64,000 bases of DNA from Microbacterium luteolum. GTDB taxonomy: Bacteria > Actinomycetota > Actinomycetes > Actinomycetales > Microbacteriaceae. The stretch covers positions 806,001-870,000 of the forward strand of contig NZ_BAAAUN010000001.1 in NCBI RefSeq assembly GCF_039533965.1. The letters are read 5' to 3'. This document shows positions 34,087 to 43,070 of this stretch, piece by piece. The translations under genes were made by a program, and so were the position numbers. The notes below the pieces were generated by a model that saw nothing but the letters and a program-made list of their open reading frames with translations, was not told the origin of the DNA and did no database searches. Every line of letters starts with the position of its first letter. Position 1 is the first letter of the stretch.

Positions 34087-34236
34087 ACGCGGGCGGTCGA
34101 CATCGGGGGCGGTACAGCCGGAACAATCGCGGGCTCAGCGACGGTGTTCCGTTGCTTCGGGACGGCATGCCGGTGTATCGGTTTGTGGGGCTGATCTGGG
34201 GGTTTGAATGTCGGTGGCCCCTGGTTCACTAGGGGT

Positions 34237-35622
34237 ATGACAGCACTGGCGGACGCGACGGTCGAGCAGGTGAACGCCCTGGGGGCGGTCACCGAGATGC
34301 TCGTCGAGGTCGAGCGCACGATCAGCAGCATGCAGGCGGTGCGTGATGGTTTCCTCGCGGTCGGGTCCCGTTTGGCGGTCGACGTCGCCCGGCAGGCCGC
34401 GTCGCGGGACGAGGCGGAGCTGGCGTCGCGGCCGAGTTCGCGGCCGCGCTGCGCGTGTCGGACCGGACGGTGCAGCGGCGGATGACGGACGCGTCGTTCC
34501 TGGTGGAGCGTTTCCCGCGGGTGTGGCGGGCGCTGGGCGCCGGGCTCATCAGTGCCGGGCATGCCCGGGTGATCTGCGACGCCGGTGCGCACTTGGATGA
34601 TCCCCGCGGCCCGGGATGCGTATGCCGGGGAGGTGCTCGGGTTCGCGGAGACCGAGTCCCCGAACCGTGTCGCCCGGATGGCGCGGCGGGTCGCGGAACG
34701 CTACCAGTCCCGTCCGATCGGTGAACGACACAAGGATGCGCGGGCGAAGCGGGGTGTGTGGGTGAAAGACCTCCCTGACGGGATGGCCGAACTCGGAATG
34801 TGCGGCCCCGCCGCGCTCGTGCACGGCGCGTTCGACCGGATCACCGCCATGGCGAAAACCGTGCAGGAACAGACGGTGCAGGAACAGACACACCCGACCC
34901 GGGCGGATGCTGGTGGCGACTCGCGGGAGAGCGCGTTCGGCCCGGCGGCGGATGCGGCGCGGACCGCAGGTCGCCCGGCCTCCGACAAGAAGCACGGTGA
35001 CACGGTGGCGAAAGGCCCGCGCACTCTCGGGCAGATCCGCGCCGATCTCACCCTCGATCTCCTCCTCACCGGCACACCGGCCGGACACGACACCCCGGCC
35101 GGGCTGCTCGCCGCGATCACCGCCACCGTGTCCGTCACCGTCCCCGTCACGACCCTCATGGGCGCCGGGACCACCCCTGCGGAACTGAACGGGCGCACCC
35201 CGATCGACCCCGACACCGCGAGACGCCTGGCGGGTGCGGCATCCGGATGGGATCGCATCCTCACCCACCCCATCACCGGGGCCCTCCTCGCCGTCGACCG
35301 GTACCGACCTGGCGCTGACCTGAAACGACACCTGCGGGCTCGGGATCAACGCTGCCGATTCCCCACCTGCGGATACCCACCATCGGACTGCGACATCGAC
35401 CACCACCACGACGCCGCCCACGGCGGTGCGACCACCGCCGAGAACCTCGGCCACCTCTGCCGACGACACCACACCCTCAAACACCAGACCCCGTGGCACG
35501 TCGAACCCCTCACCGACGGGTTGTACACCTGGACCAGCCCCACCGGCCGCACCTACATCGACACACCCCCACCACCCCACACCATCACCTTCACCGAAGA
35601 CGACACCCCACCACCCTTCTGA
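34237..35622 (+). pseudogene. DUF222/HNH endonuclease gene with two frameshifts
   Basis: Three frames together encode a complete 13E12-type protein of about 461 aa: DUF222 N-terminal domain, variable linker and C-terminal HNH nuclease. Near 34430 one base is missing (the frame should continue as SRAEFAAALRVSDRT). Near 34600 a CCCC run has one extra base (should read DDPAARDAYAG). The two shifts cancel, so the HNH half is back in the first frame. The HNH site is intact: RCRFPTCG, DIDHHHDAAHGG, NLGHLCRRHHTLKH. The linker contains a tandem VQEQT repeat. Both changes lie in G/C runs, so sequencing error is possible. Confidence 0.8.
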
Positions 35623-35670
35623 CGCAGGGGCGCCCCGGCGGATCTGGACGACGCTCGGAGCCGCTCGACC

Positions 35671-35676
35671 TATGGT
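35671..35676 (+). promoter_or_regulatory. -10 box for leaderless RNB gene
   Basis: TATGGT followed by 6 nt and the ATG at 35683. Confidence 0.5.
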
Positions 35677-35682
35677 GGAAGC

Positions 35683-37098
35683 ATGCCTCAGCGCCGATCG
35701 CACGTCGCCTCGTCCGCCGAACAGACCGAGCTCGCCTCGGCATTGGCGGCATTGCGCGAATCCCTGGACGCCCCGCTCAAGTTCCCCGCGGAGGTGCTCG
35801 CCGAAGCGGACGCGACAGACCCGACCGAACCCGAGCTCGACCTGCGCGAGATTCCGTTCGCGACCCTCGACCCCGCCGGATCCCGTGACCTCGACCAGGC
35901 ATTCCACCTGGAACGCGACGGCGCCGGATACACGGTCCGCTACGCGATCGCCGACGTCCCCGGCTTCGTGGAGCCGGAAGGCGCGGTCGACGCCGAGGCT
36001 CGCCGCCGCGGGCAGACGCTGTACGCCGCCGATGGCAGAATCCCCCTGCATCCGCCGATCCTGAGCGAGGATCGCGCCTCCCTTCTCGCCGACGTCGATC
36101 GGCCGGCGCTCGTGTGGACGTTCTCCCTCGACGCCGAGGGTGCCGTCTCCGCTTTCCGTCTGGAGCGTGCACTCATCCGCTCGCGCGCCCAGCTCGACTA
36201 CGTCTCGACCCAGCAGTCCCTCGATCGAGGCGAGGAGGGCCCGGCGACGCTCCTCCCGGAGATCGGCGCCCTGCGCATCGAGCAAGAGCGGCGTCGCGGA
36301 GGCGCGAGCCTCAACCTCCCGGACGAAGAAGTCGTGCGCGCCGACGACGGCACCTACGCGATAGAACGCACCACCCCACTCGCTGTCGAGGAATGGAACG
36401 CCCAGCTCTCCCTGATGACGGGAATGGCCGCGGCCTCTCTCATGCTCGATGCCGGAGTCGGCATCCTGCGCACGATGCCGAGGCCCGACGACGACGCCTT
36501 CGACACGTTCCGGCACCAGACCGAGGCGCTCGGCCGCCCGTGGACGTCCGGCGACTACGGCGAGTACCTGCGCACCCTCGACCGGAACGACCCGTTGACG
36601 CTTCCCGTCCTGCAGGCAGCAGCAGCCCTCTTCCGCGGCGCGGGCTATGTCACGTTCGACGGCGAGGCGCCCAGAGATGCCGTCCAGGCAGCGATCGCCG
36701 CGCCGTACGCCCACGCCACCGCGCCACTGCGGCGCCTCGTCGACCGCTGGGTGCTGGCGATCTGCCTCGCCGTCTCGACCGGGCGAGAGATCCCGTCGTG
36801 GGCACGGGAGTCGCTCGACGAGCTGCCCGGGCTGATGCAGGAATCCGGCCGGCGCGCATCCCAGCTGAACGCGGCGACCATCAACTGCGTCGAAGCGGCC
36901 CTGATGACTCCGCTGGTCGGCACGACGATCGAGGCGACCGTCATCGAACTCCGCGGCGACCGCGCATCCATCCAGATCGCCAACCCCGCCGTGACCGCAA
37001 CCGCTCCCGTGCCCGCGGGCTCGCGGCCCGGTGACATGGTCCGACTTCGGGTCGTCCGCGCCGACATCGCACGCGGAGAGATCGACTTCGAGGTCTGA
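35683..37098 (+). CDS. RNB-domain ribonuclease (RNase II/R family)
   Basis: A 471-aa hydrolytic 3'-5' exoribonuclease. The RNB catalytic centre is visible at FATLDPAGSRDLDQAF (Asp63, Asp69 and Asp71 bind Mg), with YAIADVPGFVEP and RPALVWTFSLD downstream. HATAPLRRLVDRW carries the conserved Arg. It is shorter than RNase R: no N-terminal cold-shock domains and only a short C-terminal S1-like barrel (GTTIEATVIELRGDRASIQI). This compact architecture is common in actinobacteria. It probably degrades single-stranded RNA in the cytoplasm. Its stop is 37 bp from the convergent AlaX-like gene. Confidence 0.92.
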   Translation: MPQRRSHVASSAEQTELASALAALRESLDAPLKFPAEVLAEADATDPTEPELDLREIPFATLDPAGSRDLDQAFHLERDGAGYTVRYAIADVPGFVEPEGAVDAEARRRGQTLYAADGRIPLHPPILSEDRASLLADVDRPALVWTFSLDAEGAVSAFRLERALIRSRAQLDYVSTQQSLDRGEEGPATLLPEIGALRIEQERRRGGASLNLPDEEVVRADDGTYAIERTTPLAVEEWNAQLSLMTGMAAASLMLDAGVGILRTMPRPDDDAFDTFRHQTEALGRPWTSGDYGEYLRTLDRNDPLTLPVLQAAAALFRGAGYVTFDGEAPRDAVQAAIAAPYAHATAPLRRLVDRWVLAICLAVSTGREIPSWARESLDELPGLMQESGRRASQLNAATINCVEAALMTPLVGTTIEATVIELRGDRASIQIANPAVTATAPVPAGSRPGDMVRLRVVRADIARGEIDFEV

Positions 37099-37112
37099 CC
37101 CGCAGCCACAGT

Positions 37113-37133
37113 GTCGCCGGCAGGGCGGGCGAC
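37113..37133. terminator. Weak hairpin between convergent RNB and AlaX-like genes
   Basis: GTCGCC (37113-37118) pairs with GGCGAC (37128-37133) in the 37-bp intergenic gap. There is no T-tract on either strand. Confidence 0.35.
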
Positions 37134-37135
37134 GC

Positions 37136-37999
37136 TCAGACGGCCGGCACCGCCGTGGTCGTCATCACCAGCAACTGCGGGTCGCTCAGATCCAGCGCGA
37201 CCTCGATCGAGGCGAACTCCGACAGCGACGCGACGTGCGTGCCGCCGCACAGGATCACGGCCTCACCCTCGGGAAGCTCGCAGTGCCAGCGCCGACGATC
37301 GACGATGGTCGGGCCTTCGACCTCGATGCGGCTGGACGCTCCCGACGCGACCCAGTCGGCGAGCTGGGCGTTGATGCGCGCCGCGCGCGCGTCGAGCGTC
37401 GCCGCGAACGTCTCGGTGTCGAACCCGGCGCGGCGCAGGCTCTTGCCGAGGCGATACTCGTCAACGGCGCCGTCCTCGTCGATGCGGCTCGACTGATTCG
37501 CGCGACCCTCGAAGTCCGGGTTGCCGAGAGCGTCGGCGCCAGGATCCTTGCGCCACAGGTCGGCGACGGCGAGGTCCAGGGCGAGCGAGGCGAGGTGGCA
37601 TGCGGTGTGCCCGCGGCTGAGTCCTGCGCGACGCATGGCATCCACCGAAAGGGTGACGGTCGCGCCGGGGACGAGCCCCTCGGGCGCCTCCGCGGCGAGG
37701 CGGTGCCCCACCAGCCAGGTCCATCCCTCCGCACCGCGCTTGACGGGGATGCCGTTGCCGACAGTGAACTCGCCCGCGTCGCTCGACGCTGCCATGACGG
37801 CCTCGACGACGGCCGCACGCGCATCGCCCACGATCAGCTCGCCGGAGTCGCCCGGCTGATCGGGCCACGTGTGATCCACCGGATGGAACGGCGACGCGTC
37901 GACGACGACCACCACGCCCTCAGGGAAGGTCTCGACGCGCGTGACGACACCGTCACCCGTCAGGGAACCATCGGCGAAGGACACGATCGTGGACGGCAT
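37136..37999 (-). CDS. AlaX-like alanyl-tRNA editing protein
   Basis: A 287-aa protein related to the editing domain of alanyl-tRNA synthetase, which hydrolyses mischarged Ser- or Gly-tRNA-Ala. Zinc ligands are conserved: HTACH with His131 and His135, and CGGTH near 251-255. The N-terminal about 90 residues form the AlaX beta-barrel-like subdomain (FHPVDHTWPDQPGDSGEL). Free-standing editors of this type supplement AlaRS. The start ATG has AGGAG upstream. The NTF2-like gene upstream ends 53 bp away and may be cotranscribed. Confidence 0.85.
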   Translation of the reverse strand: MPSTIVSFADGSLTGDGVVTRVETFPEGVVVVVDASPFHPVDHTWPDQPGDSGELIVGDARAAVVEAVMAASSDAGEFTVGNGIPVKRGAEGWTWLVGHRLAAEAPEGLVPGATVTLSVDAMRRAGLSRGHTACHLASLALDLAVADLWRKDPGADALGNPDFEGRANQSSRIDEDGAVDEYRLGKSLRRAGFDTETFAATLDARAARINAQLADWVASGASSRIEVEGPTIVDRRRWHCELPEGEAVILCGGTHVASLSEFASIEVALDLSDPQLLVMTTTAVPAV

Positions 38000-38052
38000 G
38001 GGACTCCTGGGGTCGGTGCAGAGACGAGAAGGCGTCCGGGACGCCGATGTGC

Positions 38053-38385
38053 TCAGTGAGCGGGCGGGATGGTGAAGCTCGCGAGCTTGTCGCCCTCGAC
38101 GACGAAGATGCCGTCGGACTCGCCGTTGAACACGCGGCTCGACCAGCCGAACCGGATGCGGGTGGTGTCGCCCTCGGTCACGGCGCTCAGCACGGTCATG
38201 CGCGCTCCGGCACCGATCGCATCGCTTCCTGCCCAGCTCCGAACGCCATCGGGTCCGGACTTCACCGTTCCCCAGTCGCTCACGAAGCCGTCAGCGGTGA
38301 ACGCCGAGACGAAGGCCTCGGTGTCGGCCGCGTTGATCGCGTCGACCATCGCCTGCACGGGCGCCGGCACGGTGCTGTCGGACAT
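38053..38385 (-). CDS. NTF2-like (SnoaL-type) protein
   Basis: A 110-aa cone-shaped alpha+beta protein of the NTF2-like superfamily. PAPVQAMVDAINAADTEAFV forms the N-terminal helices, FTADGFVSDWGTVKSGPDG the first turn, and RIRFGWSSRVFNGESDGIFV the sheet. Members range from isomerases and cyclases to small-ligand binders; the pocket residues here do not identify a reaction. A GAGGAG Shine-Dalgarno sequence precedes the ATG. It lies 22 bp after ispG and may be in its transcript. Confidence 0.82.
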   Translation of the reverse strand: MSDSTVPAPVQAMVDAINAADTEAFVSAFTADGFVSDWGTVKSGPDGVRSWAGSDAIGAGARMTVLSAVTEGDTTRIRFGWSSRVFNGESDGIFVVEGDKLASFTIPPAH

Positions 38386-38407
38386 CTCGGTCTCCTCGGG
38401 TCGATGC

Positions 38408-39559
38408 TCAGACGGTGACGACCTGGGCGGTGCCGAGCGGCGCCGCGGGGCCCATCTCCTCGGCGATCCGGTTCGCCTCCTCGATCAGCGTGGCGACGAT
38501 GTCGGCCTCGGGGACGGTCTTGATGACCTCGCCCTTGACGAAGATCTGCCCCTTGCCGTTGCCCGAAGCCACACCGAGGTCGGCCTCACGCGCCTCGCCT
38601 GGGCCGTTCACGACGCAGCCCATCACGGCGACGCGCAGCGGGACGGTCATGTCCTTGAGCCCCTCGGTCACGTCTTCCGCGAGGGTGTAGACGTCGACCT
38701 GAGCGCGTCCGCACGACGGGCACGAGACGATCTCGAGCTTGCGCTCGCGCAGATTGAGCGACTGCAGGATCTGGTGCCCGACCTTGACCTCTTCGGCCGG
38801 CGGGGCGGAGAGCGAGACGCGGATCGTGTCGCCGATGCCCTCGCCCAGAAGGATGCCGAAGGCCGTCGCGCTCTTGATCGTGCCCTGGAACGCGGGTCCG
38901 GCCTCGGTGACTCCGAGGTGCAGCGGCCAGTCGCCCATCTGCGCCAGCAGGCGATAGGCCTGGACCATGATCACCGGGTCGTTGTGCTTCACCGAGATCT
39001 TGAAGTCGTGGAAGTCGTGCTCCTCGAAGAGGGAGGCTTCCCAGCGCGCGCTCTCGGCGAGCGCCTCCGGAGTCGCCTTGCCGTACTTCTGCAGCAGGCG
39101 CGGGTCGAGGGATCCGGCGTTGACGCCGATGCGCAGGGAGACCTCGGCGTCTTTGGCGGCCTTGGCGATCGCCCCGACCTGATCGTCGAACTTGCGGATG
39201 TTCCCCGGATTCACACGCACCGCGGCGCAGCCGGCGTCGATCGCCTGGAACACGTACTTCGGCTGGAAGTGGATGTCGGCGATCACCGGGATCTGGCTCT
39301 TCTTCGCGATGATGTGCAGCACGTCCGCGTCGTCCTGCGACGGCACGGCGACACGCACGATCTCGCAGCCGGACGCCGTGAGTTCGGCGATCTGCTGCAG
39401 CGTCCCGTTGATATCGGTCGTCTTGGTCGTGGTCATCGACTGCACGCTGACGGGTGCATCGCCACCGACGAGCACCTTGCCCACCTTGATCTGGCGGGAC
39501 TTGCGACGCGGGGCGAGGACGACGGGGACCTTCGGCATCCCAAGATTCACTGCTGGCAC
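38408..39559 (-). CDS. ispG: 4-hydroxy-3-methylbut-2-enyl diphosphate synthase (flavodoxin)
   Basis: A 383-aa 4Fe-4S enzyme that converts MEcPP to HMBPP, the penultimate step of the MEP isoprenoid pathway. The TIM-barrel N-terminus shows [34 protein letters not shown] and RVNPGNI. The cluster-binding cysteines are in [10 protein letters not shown] (about 278/281) and [10 protein letters not shown] (about 312). The GTG start is 6 nt after TAGGCT. In many actinobacteria it follows dxr and rseP directly; here rightward genes lie between the three. dxr of the same pathway is at 46170-47252. Confidence 0.97.
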   Translation of the reverse strand: MPAVNLGMPKVPVVLAPRRKSRQIKVGKVLVGGDAPVSVQSMTTTKTTDINGTLQQIAELTASGCEIVRVAVPSQDDADVLHIIAKKSQIPVIADIHFQPKYVFQAIDAGCAAVRVNPGNIRKFDDQVGAIAKAAKDAEVSLRIGVNAGSLDPRLLQKYGKATPEALAESARWEASLFEEHDFHDFKISVKHNDPVIMVQAYRLLAQMGDWPLHLGVTEAGPAFQGTIKSATAFGILLGEGIGDTIRVSLSAPPAEEVKVGHQILQSLNLRERKLEIVSCPSCGRAQVDVYTLAEDVTEGLKDMTVPLRVAVMGCVVNGPGEAREADLGVASGNGKGQIFVKGEVIKTVPEADIVATLIEEANRIAEEMGPAAPLGTAQVVTV

Positions 39560-39565
39560 CCCTCA

Positions 39566-39571
39566 AGCCTA
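39566..39571 (-). promoter_or_regulatory. -10 box for leaderless ispG
   Basis: TAGGCT on the leftward strand, 6 nt before the GTG start of ispG. Confidence 0.6.
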
Positions 39572-39651
39572 CGCCGCCAGGATGCACGGGGGCTGGATGT
39601 CGACCGCATCGTCTCGGCGTCATCCGCCCGGGCACGGCACACGCGGTGTGG

Positions 39652-39657
39652 TAGTTT
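39652..39657 (+). promoter_or_regulatory. -10 box of the trpL/trpEG transcript
   Basis: TAGTTT ends 7 nt before the trpL ATG, so the leader peptide is probably translated from a leaderless end. Confidence 0.5.
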
Positions 39658-39664
39658 TCACCCC

Positions 39665-39700
39665 ATGCTCGCGAACTTCACCTGGTGGCCCGCCTCTTAG
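39665..39700 (+). CDS. trpL: Tryptophan leader peptide (attenuator)
   Basis: An 11-residue peptide, MLANFTWWPAS, with two adjacent Trp codons (39683-39688). It lies 88 bp before the TrpE-TrpG fusion gene. The ATG follows a TAGTTT box. Its stop codon falls at the start of the first competing RNA stem, so ribosome stalling at the Trp codons would free the antiterminator, as in classical trp attenuation. It is too short for gene finders and easily missed. Confidence 0.88.
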   Translation: MLANFTWWPAS

Positions 39701-39752
39701 GCGGTGTGTTCGCGTTCCCACGAATCCAGACCGCCTCCGGGGCGGTCTTTTC
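39690..39752 (+). promoter_or_regulatory. trp transcription attenuator
   Basis: Four segments pair alternately: 1 (CCGCCT, 39690-39695), 2 (AGGCGGT, 39699-39705), 3 (AGACCGCCT, 39728-39736) and 4 (GGCGGTCT, 39741-39748). 1:2 plus 3:4 is the terminating fold, with TTTT at 39748-39751; 2:3 is the antiterminator (7 bp, 39699-39705 with 39730-39736). Confidence 0.88.
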
Positions 39753-39788
39753 GTTGAGCCGAGCCGGAGCCCTTCACAGGAGACATCG

Positions 39789-41672
39789 ATGACCCTCTCA
39801 CGACTCGCCGAGCTCAGCGCCGACCCGACGGCATCCTTCGTGCTGATCGCACGCGACGGCGCCGACACCGTCGAGCTTCTTAGCGGCGACGTCCTCGACG
39901 TCGACCTGCTGCGCGACATCCCTCTCGACATCGACGGCGCACCGCGCGAGGTGTTCGCACTCGTCCCGTATCGCCAGGTGCGCGAGCGCGGCTTCGTCGC
40001 GCAGGACGACGGCGCGCCCCTGCGCTGCATCGTCGTCGACGAACACCTTCACCTGGAGACCGGAGAGGTGCTCGCCGCGCTCCCCGACGCCCCGGTGCCG
40101 CTGCACGACGACGGCTTCGACATCGCCGACGCGGAGTACGCCACGATCGTCGAGAAGGTCATCGCCGACGAGATCGGCCGCGGCGAGGGAGCCAACTTCG
40201 TCATCCGCCGCGACTTCACCGCGAACATCGACGTCGACGACCGCACGGCGGCACTCACCTGGTTCCGCGCTCTGCTCACGCACGAGCGCGGGGCGTACTG
40301 GACGTTCGCCGTCTTCACGCCCGGCCACATCGCGGTCGGTGCGAGCCCGGAGGCGCACGTCGTCGCACGCGGCGGCGTCGTCACCATGAATCCGATCTCC
40401 GGCACCTTCCGCCACCCGTCGGGAGGCGCCACGAAGGAGACGCTCATCGACTTCCTCGCTTCGACGAAGGAGACCGAAGAGCTCTTCATGGTCGTCGATG
40501 AAGAGCTCAAGATGATGAGCGCCGTCTGCTCCGACGGCGGCCGGATCACCGGACCGCACCTCAAGGAGATGTCGCGGCTCACGCACACCGAGTACATGCT
40601 CCGCGGACGCAGCGCCCTCGACCCCCGCGACATCCTGCGCGAGACGATGTTCGCGCCGACGGTCACCGGATCGCCGATGCAGAACGCCTGCGCGGTGATC
40701 CGCCGCCATGAGAAGAAGCCCCGCGGCTACTACTCCGGCGTGGCCGCCCTGTTCACCCCGAACGGGGACGGCGGGCACGACCTGGATGCCCCGATCCTCA
40801 TCCGCACGGTCTATCTGAAGGACGGTGCGCTCAGCGTGCCCGTCGGGGCGACCCTCGTGCGGCACTCGGACCCCCTCGGCGAGGTCTCGGAGACGCACGG
40901 CAAGGCAGCCGGCGTGCTGGGGGCGATCGGCGCCATCGACCGCGACCAGATCGCCGAGGCGCGCAGCGACTCCGATGCCCCCGGTGACGAGCAGGCACTG
41001 GCCGACGACCCGACCATCGCCGCGCTGCTGTCGTCGCGTAACGCCCGCCTGGCGGATTTCTGGCTCAACCCGCAGGGCGACGATCTCGACGGACCGTTCG
41101 CCGGGCGCACCGCACTCGTGGTGGACGCCGAGGACCGCTTCACCACGATGCTCGCGCATCAGCTCCGCCACCTCGGCCTCTCCGTCACGATCAGCCCCTG
41201 GAGCGAGGTGCAGGACGCCGATCTGGATGCCGCAGACATCGTCGTGGCGGGCCCCGGACCCGGCGATCCCCGGGATGCCGGCAATGCCCGCATCGCCCGG
41301 ATGCGCGAGGTCGTCGCCCGACGCATGGACGCCGAGGCGCCGCTGCTTGCCGTCTGCCTCAGTCACCAGATCCTCAGCGACCGGTTCGGCATCGCGCTGA
41401 CATCGCTGGATGCTCCGCACCAGGGCCTCCAGAAGGCGGTGCCCGTGTTCGGCGAGGACCCGTCGATCGGCTTCTACAACACCTTCACCGCCCGCGTCGA
41501 GCCCGGCACGACGAAGGTCGGGCCGGCGGAGGTCTCGGCGGATGCCGTGTCGGGCGACGTGTATGCGCTTCGCGGCCCGCACTTCGCCTCGGTACAGGGA
41601 CACCTCGAGTCGATCCTGTCGCGCGACGGTATCCGCACTCTGGAACGGCTCGTCCGTCACGCGCTCTCGTAA
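39789..41672 (+). CDS. Anthranilate synthase-type TrpE-TrpG fusion (PhzE-like)
   Basis: A 627-aa fusion. Residues 1-400 are the chorismate-binding TrpE-like domain (NPISGTFRHPSGGATKETLI, then HTEYMLRGRSALDPRDILRE and FAPTVTGSPMQNACAVI). Residues about 435-627 are a glutamine amidotransferase with Cys523 in AVCLSHQILS and His605-x-Glu607. The fusion order and GRSALD segment resemble PhzE (ADIC synthase) and Streptomyces TrpE(G). The trp leader in front argues for Trp-controlled anthranilate supply. No other trp or phenazine genes are nearby. An AGGAG site precedes the ATG. Confidence 0.88.
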   Translation: MTLSRLAELSADPTASFVLIARDGADTVELLSGDVLDVDLLRDIPLDIDGAPREVFALVPYRQVRERGFVAQDDGAPLRCIVVDEHLHLETGEVLAALPDAPVPLHDDGFDIADAEYATIVEKVIADEIGRGEGANFVIRRDFTANIDVDDRTAALTWFRALLTHERGAYWTFAVFTPGHIAVGASPEAHVVARGGVVTMNPISGTFRHPSGGATKETLIDFLASTKETEELFMVVDEELKMMSAVCSDGGRITGPHLKEMSRLTHTEYMLRGRSALDPRDILRETMFAPTVTGSPMQNACAVIRRHEKKPRGYYSGVAALFTPNGDGGHDLDAPILIRTVYLKDGALSVPVGATLVRHSDPLGEVSETHGKAAGVLGAIGAIDRDQIAEARSDSDAPGDEQALADDPTIAALLSSRNARLADFWLNPQGDDLDGPFAGRTALVVDAEDRFTTMLAHQLRHLGLSVTISPWSEVQDADLDAADIVVAGPGPGDPRDAGNARIARMREVVARRMDAEAPLLAVCLSHQILSDRFGIALTSLDAPHQGLQKAVPVFGEDPSIGFYNTFTARVEPGTTKVGPAEVSADAVSGDVYALRGPHFASVQGHLESILSRDGIRTLERLVRHALS

Positions 41673-41690
41673 GAGTTCGCGCTGCGGCCG

Positions 41691-43004
41691 TTACTGCAGG
41701 ATGTCGACCGGGTTGAACAGGTCGGCGACCAGCAGGAGCGCGCCCATGCCGATCAGCAGCACCGCGACGACCACCGTCAACGGCACGAGCCGGGTGGCGT
41801 CGACGGGCGCCGGCGGGGGCCGACGGAACAGCTTCGCCCAGATCCGCTTGACGCCCTCCCAGAGCGCCACCACGACGTGACCGCCGTCGAGCGGAAGTAG
41901 CGGGATGAGGTTGAAGACGAAGAGCGCGACGTTCAGCGAGGCCAACAGCTGCAGCAGCACCGCGAAGCGATTCAGGATCGGGGCGTCGGTCGCGGCGACC
42001 TCTCCGGCGAGCCGCCCGACACCGACGACGCTGAGCGGGCTGTTCGGGTCGCGCTCGCCTCCGGTGACCAGTGAGACACCGATATCCCAGAGCCGCACCG
42101 GGAGGGTGACGATCAGCGAGGCCACCCGGCTGACGTTCTCGGCCGTCAGCTGCGCTCCGGCGGTGAGAGGCTGCTGCACGTAGCCCATCTGCGAGCCCAT
42201 GCCGACGTAGCCGACCTCCTTGACGACGGGATCGCCGGAGGAGTCGAGGATCGGCTGCCCGCTGGCATCCGTGATCGTGCGCTCTGCGGCGATCGGCGTG
42301 ATGCTCAAGGCCTTCTCGGCCCCGTCGCGACGCACCACCAAGTCGAGCGCGTCGCCCGGCGCCGCCTGGACGATGGCTGTCGCCTCGGCGAACGTCGACA
42401 CCGGCTGACCGTCGATCGAGACCAGCACGTCACCCGGTTCGATGCCCGCCTCCGCCGCCGGCGACGCGGGGTCGTCGGCGGAGCACTCGGTCGCCGTGGA
42501 CTCGGCGGGCACGACGCATTCGGTCACCGACGCGATCGTCGTCGTTCCTTGCTGCACCCCGATGCCGGAGACGAGGACCGTGAAGATGATGACCGCGAGG
42601 AGCAGGTTCATCAGCGGTCCGCCCAGCATGACGACCACGCGCTTCCACACCGGGAGCTTGTAGAAGACGCGGTCCTCGGCGCCCTCGGCGATGGTCTCGT
42701 CGTTCGCGGAGCGCGCGTCCTGGATGAGCGTGCGGAACACACCCCGCGCAGGTCCGGCGTTATTCGAAGCGGGGTACATGCCCGACATCGAGATGAAGCC
42801 GCCCAGCGGCAGCAACTTGAATCCGTACTCGGTCTCGCCGATCCGCTTCGACCAGAGACGCGGCCCGAAGCCGATCATGTACTGGCCGACGCGCACGCCG
42901 AAGAGCTTGGCGGGGACGAGATGGCCGACCTCATGCAGGCCGATCGACAAGCCGAGGCCGATCAGCATGAACAGGATGCCGCCCACGTAGAGGAGGATTT
43001 CCAC
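41691..43004 (-). CDS. rseP: M50 family site-2 protease (RseP-like)
   Basis: A 437-aa intramembrane metalloprotease. HEVGH (His24, Glu25, His28) in TM1 and LPLDGGH (Asp about 371) form the zinc site. A PDZ domain (EAGIEPGDVLVSIDGQPVST) lies in the middle, and four TM segments are visible. In mycobacteria the orthologue Rip1 cleaves anti-sigma factors at site 2; PrsW at 3403-4722 could serve as an upstream protease (inference). The GTG start is 6 nt after TAGCGT. It belongs to the dxr-rseP-ispG set, although separated here from both neighbours. Confidence 0.93.
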   Translation of the reverse strand: MEILLYVGGILFMLIGLGLSIGLHEVGHLVPAKLFGVRVGQYMIGFGPRLWSKRIGETEYGFKLLPLGGFISMSGMYPASNNAGPARGVFRTLIQDARSANDETIAEGAEDRVFYKLPVWKRVVVMLGGPLMNLLLAVIIFTVLVSGIGVQQGTTTIASVTECVVPAESTATECSADDPASPAAEAGIEPGDVLVSIDGQPVSTFAEATAIVQAAPGDALDLVVRRDGAEKALSITPIAAERTITDASGQPILDSSGDPVVKEVGYVGMGSQMGYVQQPLTAGAQLTAENVSRVASLIVTLPVRLWDIGVSLVTGGERDPNSPLSVVGVGRLAGEVAATDAPILNRFAVLLQLLASLNVALFVFNLIPLLPLDGGHVVVALWEGVKRIWAKLFRRPPPAPVDATRLVPLTVVVAVLLIGMGALLLVADLFNPVDILQ

Positions 43005-43010
43005 GTGCCA

Positions 43011-43016
43011 ACGCTA
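43011..43016 (-). promoter_or_regulatory. -10 box for leaderless rseP
   Basis: TAGCGT on the leftward strand, 6 nt before the GTG start at 43004. Confidence 0.55.
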
Positions 43017-43058
43017 CTGCCCGCAGCCTAGGAATCCGCCCGGCACCGCCGACCGGGC

Positions 43059-43064
43059 TAGGCT
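43059..43064 (+). promoter_or_regulatory. -10 box for the 43071 membrane-protein gene
   Basis: TAGGCT followed by 6 nt and the GTG at 43071. It lies 54 bp from the divergent rseP start, so the two promoters nearly abut. Confidence 0.55.
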
Positions 43065-43070
43065 GACACG

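Noticed and set aside
39789..41672. Phenazine biosynthesis cluster
   Set aside because: The fusion is PhzE-like, but no phzB, phzD, phzF or phzG gene is nearby, and a Trp leader precedes it.
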